Shown here piece after piece: positions 1 through 5,524 of a stretch of 10,410 nucleotides of DNA. The translations under genes were made by a program, and so were the position numbers. Position 1 is the first letter of the stretch, and each line of letters begins with the position of its first letter. The notes under the pieces are model-generated. The model was not told where the DNA came from and did no database searches. It saw nothing but the letters and a program-made list of their open reading frames with translations. This DNA is from Tissierellales bacterium (GTDB taxonomy: Bacteria > Bacillota > Clostridia > Tissierellales > JASKZW01), in assembly GCA_030152145.1 (NCBI GenBank), contig JASLIL010000040.1, forward strand, positions 1 through 10,410, read 5' to 3'.

Positions 1-96
1 TGGCGACAGGGCGGTAAGTTCTTAGCCAAGGAAAAACACCTTGGAGAACTCTCACATGAGACCTACTAGCCAAATCAAAGATTTGGGTTAGGGCTT
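1..96 (+). repeat. 96-bp structured intergenic repeat, copy 1
   Basis: These bases recur at 5202-5297 with only two differences (positions 4 and 13), so 94 of 96 match. The unit can fold: AGTTCT (17-22) pairs with AGAACT (45-50), and inside it CCAAGG (26-31) pairs with CCTTGG (39-44), leaving a 3-nt bulge. A second stem is CCAAATC (70-76) with GATTTGG (80-86). Copy 1 starts at the window edge, so the homology may extend further left. No reading frame is apparent. It could be a REP/MITE-like mobile repeat or part of a structured RNA. The near-identity is seen directly; the nature of the element is inference. Confidence 0.85.
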
Positions 97-120
97 CAAT
101 GCCTCCGCTACCAAGAAGGT

Positions 121-180
121 TGTATCTTCGAAGCTGATAAGTAGGATATTGTATCTTTCGATAGAAGAGGTTTTATGGCA
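121..180 (+). repeat. Degenerate repeat B, copy 1 (two internal sub-units)
   Basis: The stretch holds two imperfect sub-units, TTGTATCTTCGA near 120-131 and TTGTATCTTTCGA near 149-161. A related stretch lies at 5072-5133, where the first ten bases are identical and the same two-unit pattern is seen. Here B follows repeat A, while at the second locus B precedes A, which suggests a larger repeating unit or rearranged fragments. The alignment was made by eye and is loose after the first ten bases. Confidence 0.45.
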
Positions 181-230
181 TAAAGCAATCAATTAGAACT
201 TTTATATTTCATTGTTTGAAATATTTTTTC

Positions 231-259
231 TTAAAACATGAAAAAACTCAATTTATAAT
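231..259 (+). promoter_or_regulatory. Possible sigma-A promoter (distal)
   Basis: TTAAAA at 231-236 and a perfect TATAAT at 254-259 are separated by 17 bp. The -35 box is weak, and the surroundings are so AT-rich that chance matches are expected. If it is used, the transcript would carry the hairpins at 309-346 in a leader of about 300 nt ahead of the transporter operon. Confidence 0.25.
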
Positions 260-308
260 AATTCACTTATATAGATTGATTAAATCACTTATATTTCAAG
301 CCCTTAGT

Positions 309-346
309 CTATGACTAGCCCGGTTAGTTATAGAAAAATTCTATAA
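309..346 (+). promoter_or_regulatory. Two overlapping, mutually exclusive hairpins
   Basis: Bases 309-319 can pair with 323-333 in an 11-bp stem with two G-U pairs and a 3-base loop. TTATAGAA (328-335) can instead pair with TTCTATAA (339-346). The two stems share bases 328-333 and cannot form together. No U-run follows, so this is not an ordinary terminator. A switch role in the transporter leader is only a possibility. Confidence 0.3.
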
Positions 347-433
347 ATATAAGATGTTATAAATATATATTATCAAATGATTTTATGAATAGATAAAATT
401 TATACACTTATGAAAACTATACATACAATCTAT

Positions 434-462
434 TAGACTAGTGGAGAAGACAGATATATAAT
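434..462 (+). promoter_or_regulatory. Candidate sigma-A promoter of the transporter operon
   Basis: TAGACT (434-439) and TATAAT (457-462) are separated by 17 bp. The -10 box is perfect and the -35 box matches TTGACA at 4 of 6 positions. Transcription would begin near 469, giving a leader of about 100 nt before the ATG at 570. It is the better placed of the two candidates. Confidence 0.4.
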
Positions 463-569
463 GGGTTATGGTAAATATTGCTATTAAGGAATATAGAGAA
501 AAAGTGAGAAAAAGGGGAAAAAAGCCTAAAAATCTAAGAAAATCTTACTTATAGTATAGGAGTGAAAAA

Positions 570-1532
570 ATGATAAATATAGATAATTTACATAAATCCT
601 ATGGGCAAACAGAAGTACTAAAAGGTATAAATTTAAATATAGAAAAAGGCTCCAAGTATGGTCTAATAGGTCGAAGTGGAACAGGAAAGTCCACGCTCTT
701 AAGATGCATAAATGGACTAGAAGATTACAATAGTGGCAGTTTAAAAGTAAAAGATGTAGAAGTAAAGAATTTAAACAAGGAAGAATTAAGAAATCTTAGA
801 AAAAATATAGGCATGATTTTTCAACACTTCTCCCTCTTAAACAGATTAAATGTATATGACAATATAGCACTGCCTCTTAGATGCTGGAAATATAACAGTA
901 ATTACATAGATAAAAAGGTAAAAGAACTTCTAGACCTTGTAGAGCTTCCAGAAAAAATTCTAGCAAGACCTAATGAGCTGTCAGGAGGACAAAAACAGAG
1001 AGTAGCCATAGCCAGGGCCCTAAGCTTAAGCCCAGAAATACTCCTATGTGATGAAGCAACTTCAGCCTTGGATCCAAAGACAGCCCAATCAACTATAGAG
1101 CTACTAGACAGTATAAACAAGGAACTTGGAATTACCTTAGTAGTGGTAACTCATCAGATGTCAGTACTCAGAAGCATATGTGATGAAATCTCAATCTTAG
1201 AATCAGGAGTAGTAGCCAGTCAAGGTAGAGTAGAAGACATATTTAGAGAGAGACCTAAGGCCCTGCAAAATTTAATGGGTAGCTCAGATCTAATACTACC
1301 AAGGGAAGGAAGTACTCTTGAAATCTTCTTTACAAAAGAAAATGGCAAGCTACCAATAGTAAGTAAGCTCTCAAGAGATCTAGACATAAACTGTCTTATC
1401 CTAGCAGGAGATATGGAGATGTATGGAGGCAGTCAGCTAGGATCTCTCATAATAAACATAGAGGAAGAAAACTACCAAAGAGTAGCAAACTACCTAGATA
1501 AAGAAAATTTACTTTGGAAGAAAATAGGATAG
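570..1532 (+). CDS. metN: ABC importer ATPase, MetN type, with NIL domain
   Basis: This is the 320-aa ATP-hydrolysing subunit of a methionine-uptake (MUT) family importer, cytoplasmic and docked on the permease encoded next. Seen in sequence: Walker A GRSGTGKST (residues 34-42), Q-loop Q85, signature LSGGQ (137-141), Walker B ILLCDE (157-162), D-loop SALD (165-168) and switch H195. A C-terminal segment of about 75 residues (245-320) fits the NIL domain, which in MetN binds substrate and causes trans-inhibition. The protein is slightly shorter than typical MetN (about 340 aa). AGGAGTG (558-564) precedes the ATG at a good distance. It opens a four-gene operon, with metI starting 10 bp later. 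The ATPase assignment is secure; methionine as substrate is the family default and is questioned by the divergent binding protein downstream. Confidence 0.93.
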   Translation: MINIDNLHKSYGQTEVLKGINLNIEKGSKYGLIGRSGTGKSTLLRCINGLEDYNSGSLKVKDVEVKNLNKEELRNLRKNIGMIFQHFSLLNRLNVYDNIALPLRCWKYNSNYIDKKVKELLDLVELPEKILARPNELSGGQKQRVAIARALSLSPEILLCDEATSALDPKTAQSTIELLDSINKELGITLVVVTHQMSVLRSICDEISILESGVVASQGRVEDIFRERPKALQNLMGSSDLILPREGSTLEIFFTKENGKLPIVSKLSRDLDINCLILAGDMEMYGGSQLGSLIINIEEENYQRVANYLDKENLLWKKIG

Positions 1533-1542
1533 GGGTGATGAA

Positions 1543-2217
1543 ATGTTAAAATCAGAATTCTTTCAGGAATGGTGGAAATTTTTCACTAAGATAATAGCAC
1601 CATCAGTTTTGGCAACCTTGAAGATAGTAGGGATGACAGTGTTTTTTGGTATGATTCTAGGTTTTGCTTTATCAATCCTACTGACCCTACACTCTCCAAC
1701 AGGATTAAATCCTAAAAAGAGAACATACAAAGGCCTAGACTTCCTGGTAAACACAGTAAGATCCTTCCCAATACTCATACTAATAGTAGCAGTATCACCT
1801 ATAACCAGAAAGATAATAGGAACTACAGTAGGTGAAAAGGCAGTTATACTACCCTTAACTCTAGCAGCAACTTGTTTTATAGCCAGGGCATTGGAGAACA
1901 CCTATAAGTCAGTAGATCCTCAGTTAATAGAAGCAGCCCAATCCTTTGGAGCTTCAGATCTACAAATAATCCTAAGGGTAATAGTAAAGGAATCTGTACC
2001 AGGAATCATAAGCATAGGCACAATGGCCACCATAAACTTTATAGCCGGCAGCACCATAGCAGGAGCAGTAGGCGGTGGAGGAATAGGAGCCATAGCTTTA
2101 AACTACGGTTACCAAAGCTTTAATAATTCAGTACTGTATACATCAGTTTTCATATTATTTTTAATGGTCCAAATGGCCCAATTAATAGGAAATTGGTTAT
2201 ATAAAAAAAGCATATAA
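1543..2217 (+). CDS. metI: ABC importer permease, MetI type
   Basis: This 224-aa integral membrane subunit forms the translocation path of the importer as a homodimer, with MetN bound on the cytoplasmic side. Hydrophobic segments fit the five transmembrane helices of MetI (near residues 20-48, 68-88, 100-118, 152-178 and 195-217). The EAA coupling loop that contacts the ATPase is clear at about 130-149 (EAAQSFGASDLQIILRVIVK). The glycine-rich GAVGGGGIG run (174-182) and the following ALNYGYQSF are typical of MetI. Length matches the family (about 215-225 aa). The ribosome binding site is GGGGTGATG (1532-1540), overlapping the metN stop codon, so translation is probably coupled. Family assignment is firm; substrate is not shown by the sequence. 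Confidence 0.92.
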   Translation: MLKSEFFQEWWKFFTKIIAPSVLATLKIVGMTVFFGMILGFALSILLTLHSPTGLNPKKRTYKGLDFLVNTVRSFPILILIVAVSPITRKIIGTTVGEKAVILPLTLAATCFIARALENTYKSVDPQLIEAAQSFGASDLQIILRVIVKESVPGIISIGTMATINFIAGSTIAGAVGGGGIGAIALNYGYQSFNNSVLYTSVFILFLMVQMAQLIGNWLYKKSI

Positions 2218-2234
2218 AATTAAGGAGGATTAAG

Positions 2235-3071
2235 ATGAAGAAAAATTTAAAACTTATAAGACTAGGTCTACTAGTACTTAGCCTATCCTTACTAATATCA
2301 GGATGTGGCAAGGAAAAACCAGTAAAGGAAGCAGAAAGCCCAGAAAAGGCAGAAGGAGAAACAATAAAAATAGGCTGTATGTCAATAACAGAACCAATAG
2401 TAAATTTCTTGGCAGAAGGTTTAGAAGAAGAAGGCTATAAAATAGAACCAGTAGTATTTGACGGAAATCATCTACCAGCAACAGCTTTAAAAGAAGGAAG
2501 TATAGATGGAGTTATTTTAAATCATAAAGTATGGCTAGACACATTTAACAAAGAAAATGGCTCTGAACTTGTAATGCCAGAACCATATATGTACTACTTT
2601 AGAAATGCTATGTATTCAGCAAAATATGATAGCTTAGAAGAAATACCAGTAGGTGCAACCATAGCAGTACCAGGAGATCCAGCTAACTTGGATAGAAGTT
2701 TAAGAATTCTTGAAGAACTAGGTTTTTTAAAACTAGGAGAGAAAACAGGAGAATTTTATAGTAGAGTCGATATAGAAGATAATATAAAAGATATAGAAAT
2801 ATTAGAAACAGAAATAACAGCAACAACAAGAAGTATGGATGACGTTGATGCTATAATCTCAGGAGCAAATGCTGTTAGGGACGCAGGCTACGATCACACA
2901 AAATACCTATATGATGATCCAACAAATCAAGACTTTCCTCTAGGTCTAATAGTAGATAAAGAAGATGAAAATGCAGACTGGGTAAAGGCAATATTAGAAG
3001 AACAAGGAAAAGATGAATTTAAGGAAAAATTCAATAAAAGATATGACTTTACATATGTTTTATTTGAGTAG
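2235..3071 (+). CDS. metQ: MetQ/NlpA-type substrate-binding lipoprotein (divergent)
   Basis: A 278-aa extracytoplasmic binding protein of the NLPA (Lipoprotein_9) family that delivers ligand to MetNI. A lipoprotein signal peptide is plain: a basic start, a hydrophobic stretch (8-22) and lipobox ISGC, giving acylated Cys24. A charged Lys/Glu linker follows and the binding domain begins near residue 45. Family landmarks include ATIAVPGDPANLDRSL (about 145-160), equivalent to the usual PNDPSNxGRAL block. Oddity: the ligand-site motif I would expect in methionine binders, DANYFQHxPYL, reads DGVILNHKVWL here, so the ligand may differ. AGGAGG at 2223-2228 sets the start. The stop codon touches the ribosome binding site of the DUF169 gene. 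Family call is strong; the symbol is by family only. Confidence 0.85.
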   Translation: MKKNLKLIRLGLLVLSLSLLISGCGKEKPVKEAESPEKAEGETIKIGCMSITEPIVNFLAEGLEEEGYKIEPVVFDGNHLPATALKEGSIDGVILNHKVWLDTFNKENGSELVMPEPYMYYFRNAMYSAKYDSLEEIPVGATIAVPGDPANLDRSLRILEELGFLKLGEKTGEFYSRVDIEDNIKDIEILETEITATTRSMDDVDAIISGANAVRDAGYDHTKYLYDDPTNQDFPLGLIVDKEDENADWVKAILEEQGKDEFKEKFNKRYDFTYVLFE

Positions 3072-3080
3072 GTGATAGGG

Positions 3081-3875
3081 ATGGAAAATGTAAAAAAGAA
3101 TCTTCTAAAGTTAAATACTTATCTTGACTTAGACAGAGATATAGCAGCAGTAAAGTTTCTTTTTGATAAGGAAGAATATGATAATTTTAGTAAGGCCCAA
3201 GAATTAAAGGGAAAGATGGCCTACTGTACCATGGTAAGAAATGCCATGAATGGTCAAAAAATAAAGGCCAGAGTAGAAAACTTCGCCTGTATATCAGCAG
3301 CTAAGGCTTTAGGTCTAGCAGAAGTAACAGCAGCAGATGACTCAGGAAAGGGTAGAGTTGAAATAGGAACCTATAAAAATCTCTGCATAGGAAGGTCTGT
3401 AAGCAAGGACATGGTCTATTGCCAACATCAGATATATGGTGTAGCCCTAATGCCTTTAGCAGATTTTGAAGAAGAACCCGATATAGTGATTATAGTAACT
3501 CAACCCTATAATATGATGAGGTTGGTTCAAGGATATGCCTACCACAATGGGCAACTAAAGGATATAAAGTTAGCAGGTATGCAGGCAATATGCCAAGAAT
3601 GCACCTCCTATCCCTTTGAAAAAAATGGGATAAGCATATCAATGTTATGTGCAGGAACCAGGCTTTTAGCTCAATGGGATGAAAGTGAAATGGGAATGGG
3701 AATGCCCTTCCATATGTTTGACCAGGTAGTAGATGGCATAGAACATACCTTAAACCCAATAGAAAGAAATAAAAATAAGCAGAAAATAGAAAAAAGAATG
3801 AAAGAAAATGGAATAGAAGATTTAGAAATTATTTACAATAAAAATTATGATGATGGATTATATAAAGGAATTTAA
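3081..3875 (+). CDS. DUF169 family protein, cysteine-rich
   Basis: A 264-aa soluble protein of the DUF169 (COG2043) family, whose function is unknown. Recognisable family stretches are MAYCTMVRNA, NFACISAAKALGL, CQHQIYGVALMPL and a C-terminal QECTSYPFEKNG...LCAGTR region. Cysteines lie at residues 49, 70, 102, 114, 171, 174 and 190; CQEC (171-174) resembles a metal or Fe-S ligand pair, but this is inference. No signal peptide or membrane segment is seen. A GTG at 3072 directly follows the metQ stop, but I chose ATG 3081 because GGTGAT (3071-3076) sits at the right distance to be its ribosome binding site, as in metI. It is the last gene of the transporter operon, implying a role with the imported ligand. 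Confidence 0.82.
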   Translation: MENVKKNLLKLNTYLDLDRDIAAVKFLFDKEEYDNFSKAQELKGKMAYCTMVRNAMNGQKIKARVENFACISAAKALGLAEVTAADDSGKGRVEIGTYKNLCIGRSVSKDMVYCQHQIYGVALMPLADFEEEPDIVIIVTQPYNMMRLVQGYAYHNGQLKDIKLAGMQAICQECTSYPFEKNGISISMLCAGTRLLAQWDESEMGMGMPFHMFDQVVDGIEHTLNPIERNKNKQKIEKRMKENGIEDLEIIYNKNYDDGLYKGI

Positions 3876-3876
3876 G

Positions 3877-3916
3877 AAAAACTCTCTCAGCTTTAAAAAG
3901 GCAGGGAGAGTTTTTT
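3877..3916 (+). terminator. Intrinsic terminator of the transporter operon
   Basis: AAAAACTCTC (3877-3886) pairs with GAGAGTTTTT (3906-3915), and the right arm runs into a six-T tract. It begins two bases after the DUF169 stop codon, so the radical SAM gene downstream is normally transcribed separately. Confidence 0.85.
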
Positions 3917-3966
3917 AGAAGATAGCATTGATAAAACTTATAGATTAAAACATTCTATAGATAAAA

Positions 3967-3995
3967 TTGATTAGAAAGAAAACTTAGGCTATGAT
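3967..3995 (+). promoter_or_regulatory. Candidate sigma-A promoter of the radical SAM gene
   Basis: TTGATT (3967-3972) and TATGAT (3990-3995) are separated by exactly 17 bp. The expected start near 4002 leaves a leader of about 30 nt before the ATG at 4033. Its place between a strong terminator and the gene supports the call. Confidence 0.5.
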
Positions 3996-4032
3996 ATTCT
4001 AAAAATTAAGATTAAAAACTAGGAGGTCTAAG

Positions 4033-5022
4033 ATGGACAAACACATACAAGAAATAATAGACAAAGCACTAGGAGGAGAGCTCTTAAACAAGGAAGAAAT
4101 AGGAAGACTCTTTTCAGTAGAAGATCACAGTCAAGAATCTTTTCTAATACAACAAGCAGGAAGAAAAATTTCCTATGAACTTCTAGAAGGCAAGGGAGAA
4201 ATTCATGGACAAATAGGTATAGATGTAGGCCAGTGTCCAAGAGAATGTAAATTTTGCTCTTTTGCAGCCAGCAACAAGGTATTTAAAGAAAGGCAAGTTT
4301 TGGAAACAGAAGAAGTAGTAGAAGGCGTACTATCAATGGAAGTAGCAGGAGCAAATGCAATCTATATAATGTCAACAGCCAGCACGCCATTTAATAAATA
4401 CATAGAAATAAGTCAAGCGGTAAAAGAAGCTATGAAAACAGATGTACCCCTAATAGCTAACATAGATGACTTTGATTTAGAAAAAGCTAAAAAGCTTAAG
4501 GAAGTAGGCTTTACAGCAGTCTACCATGCAATAAGAATGGGAGAAGGAGAGTTTACAAACATATCAATAGAAAGAAGAAAAGAATCAATAAAAGCAGCTA
4601 AGGAAGCAGGACTAAAAGTAGGAATGTGTGTAGAGCCTATAGGACCAGAACACACAATAGAAGAACTAGTAGAGAAAACCTTGATAACAAGAGATCTAGA
4701 CGCAGCTTTTTCAGGAGCTATGAGAAGAACTCAGATAGAAAGCTCAATTCTAGCAAAACATGGGCAGGTAAACTATGCAACTATGGCCAAAAATGTAGCT
4801 GTAGTAGCCCTAGCAACAGGCAGACAGATAAAGGGAAATTGTACTCATGAACCAAATCCCCTAGGAGTAAATGCCGGCGCCAATCTTCTTTGGGCAGAAG
4901 TAGGCTCAAATCCAAGGGACACAGAAAGAAGTACAGTAAGAGGATGGACAGTAGATAGATGCAGAGAATTATATGAAGAATGTGGCTGGGAAGTATTAGA
5001 AGGCCCATCAAAAATGTTTTAA
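4033..5022 (+). CDS. BioB-like radical SAM enzyme of unknown substrate
   Basis: A 329-aa radical SAM enzyme of the biotin synthase/HydE/PylB-like group, expected to be cytoplasmic and oxygen-sensitive. The cluster motif CPRECKFC gives C68, C72 and C75 (CX3CX2C), which bind the 4Fe-4S cluster that cleaves SAM. The rest fits a TIM barrel, with a BioB-like C-terminal block NPLGVNAGANLLWAEVG (275-291). Further cysteines at 199, 270, 310 and 317 could hold an auxiliary cluster or act in catalysis. It is not ordinary biotin synthase by my reading: the usual YNHNxDT substrate motif is absent and no bio genes are nearby. The ribosome binding site AGGAGG (4021-4026) is strong. It lies after the transporter/DUF169 operon but has its own promoter and terminator. 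Superfamily is certain; reaction unknown. Confidence 0.85.
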   Translation: MDKHIQEIIDKALGGELLNKEEIGRLFSVEDHSQESFLIQQAGRKISYELLEGKGEIHGQIGIDVGQCPRECKFCSFAASNKVFKERQVLETEEVVEGVLSMEVAGANAIYIMSTASTPFNKYIEISQAVKEAMKTDVPLIANIDDFDLEKAKKLKEVGFTAVYHAIRMGEGEFTNISIERRKESIKAAKEAGLKVGMCVEPIGPEHTIEELVEKTLITRDLDAAFSGAMRRTQIESSILAKHGQVNYATMAKNVAVVALATGRQIKGNCTHEPNPLGVNAGANLLWAEVGSNPRDTERSTVRGWTVDRCRELYEECGWEVLEGPSKMF

Positions 5023-5023
5023 T

Positions 5024-5059
5024 AAAAGGAGATGAATATTTTTTATTCATCTCCTTTTT
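5024..5059 (+). terminator. Intrinsic terminator of the radical SAM gene
   Basis: A 15-bp perfect stem joins 5024-5038 to 5044-5058, with a five-T loop and a T run at its end. It starts one base after the stop codon. The A run on the left arm means it could also stop transcription arriving from the right. Confidence 0.9.
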
Positions 5060-5071
5060 GTATTGTAAAGA

Positions 5072-5133
5072 TGTATCTTCGGAGCAGAAGTGTAATAGGT
5101 TTATATTTCGGTAGAGGAGCCCTCTGTGGCTCC
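5072..5133 (+). repeat. Degenerate repeat B, copy 2, ending in a hairpin
   Basis: The first ten bases, TGTATCTTCG, match 121-130 exactly, and the two-sub-unit pattern recurs (TATCTTCGG, then TATTTCGG). It ends in a hairpin, GGAGCC (5116-5121) with GGCTCC (5128-5133), followed by ATATTTTTT, which could work as a second terminator. The B relationship is by eye and approximate. Confidence 0.45.
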
Positions 5134-5170
5134 ATATTTTTTCGCGATAAAGTTACATATTGAAGTTTCC
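5128..5170 (+). repeat. Short repeat C, copy 1
   Basis: The 20 bases GGCTCCATATTTTTTCGCGA (5128-5147) recur exactly at 5397-5416, and the similarity continues more loosely through a TTCC near 5167-5170. About 35 of 43 bases agree over the whole unit. The two copies bracket repeat A and its hairpins. Confidence 0.75.
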
Positions 5171-5199
5171 GTTAAATGCCATAAAAATGCCATTTAACG
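5170..5199. repeat. Inverted repeat between repeats C and A
   Basis: CGTTAAATG (5170-5178) pairs with CATTTAACG (5191-5199) around a 12-base loop. It lies three bases before repeat A, and may mark an element boundary. Confidence 0.5.
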
Positions 5200-5201
5200 A
5201 A

Positions 5202-5297
5202 TGGGGACAGGGCAGTAAGTTCTTAGCCAAGGAAAAACACCTTGGAGAACTCTCACATGAGACCTACTAGCCAAATCAAAGATTTGGGTTAGGGCTT
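5202..5297 (+). repeat. 96-bp structured intergenic repeat, copy 2
   Basis: This is the second copy of the repeat at 1-96, in the same orientation and 94/96 identical, with the same three hairpin arms preserved. After base 5297 the two loci diverge at once. Its flank here reads TGGGGACAGG, which recalls the GGGGAC-type ends often seen in REP-like elements of Firmicutes; that parallel is from memory. No transposase is in the window. Confidence 0.85.
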
Positions 5298-5301
5298 TAG
5301 A

Positions 5302-5343
5302 GACCTAACAAGTTTTTATGTCTTTCAAAAACTACTGTAGGTC
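5302..5343 (+). repeat. Long hairpin downstream of repeat A
   Basis: GACCTA (5302-5307) pairs with TAGGTC (5338-5343). CA with TG, and AGTTTTT (5311-5317) with AAAAACT (5327-5333), continue the stem with only small bulges. The arms lie in a gene-free region and are not followed by a U tract, so this is not a simple terminator. Confidence 0.65.
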
Positions 5344-5348
5344 CTATG

Positions 5349-5390
5349 TCAAAAATCCCCAAAGCGTATTCTGCTTTGGCTAGGATTTGA
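5349..5390 (+). repeat. Second hairpin downstream of repeat A
   Basis: TCAAA (5349-5353) pairs with TTTGA (5386-5390), ATCC (5355-5358) with GGAT (5383-5386, sharing its last base with the outer arm), and CCAAAGC (5359-5365) with GCTTTGG (5373-5379). It follows directly on the previous hairpin and precedes repeat C copy 2, as if part of one folded unit. Confidence 0.6.
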
Positions 5391-5396
5391 CGGCCA

Positions 5397-5439
5397 GGCT
5401 CCATATTTTTTCGCGACAATCTAATATACTGAAACTTCC
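5397..5439 (+). repeat. Short repeat C, copy 2
   Basis: The first 20 bases are identical to 5128-5147, and the following bases are similar through CTTCC. Same strand and spacing of 269 bp from copy 1. Confidence 0.75.
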
Positions 5440-5460
5440 CCATAAAACCCATTGGGCTTA

Positions 5461-5490
5461 TTGTTGGAATCTTGGGGTATATCCTATATA
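5461..5490 (+). promoter_or_regulatory. Possible promoter of the stalk-domain gene
   Basis: TTGTTG (5461-5466) and TATATA (5485-5490) are separated by 18 bp. This gives a leader of about 28 nt before the ATG at 5525. Both boxes are imperfect. Confidence 0.35.
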
Positions 5491-5524
5491 GTCATATGTT
5501 TTAAATAAAAAATAGGGGGATAAT

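Larger units (their letters stand above)
97..569. other. Gene-free AT-rich region upstream of the transporter operon
   Basis: Apart from repeat B, a pair of overlapping hairpins at 309-346 and two possible promoters (231-259 and 434-462), I see no gene here. I looked for the S-box (SAM-I) riboswitch core and for a T-box AGGGTGG-type motif, either of which could be expected ahead of a methionine transporter operon, and found neither. AT content is very high from about 200 to 430. Confidence 0.6.

Noticed and set aside
97..569. SAM riboswitch or T-box ahead of the methionine-type transporter
   Set aside because: I looked for the conserved S-box core and the T-box AGGGTGG motif and found neither.
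1563..1901. Minus-strand open frames inside metI, metQ, the DUF169 gene and the radical SAM gene
   Set aside because: They lie fully within well-recognised plus-strand genes, have low-complexity hydrophobic translations and no convincing start signals.
3072..3080. GTG start for the DUF169 gene directly after the metQ stop
   Set aside because: GGTGAT at 3071-3076 is better read as the ribosome binding site of ATG 3081, the same layout as in metI; a GTG start at 3072 would also have no ribosome binding site of its own in view.
4033..5022. True biotin synthase (BioB)
   Set aside because: The fold and C-terminal block are BioB-like, but the usual substrate motif is missing and there are no biotin genes nearby.
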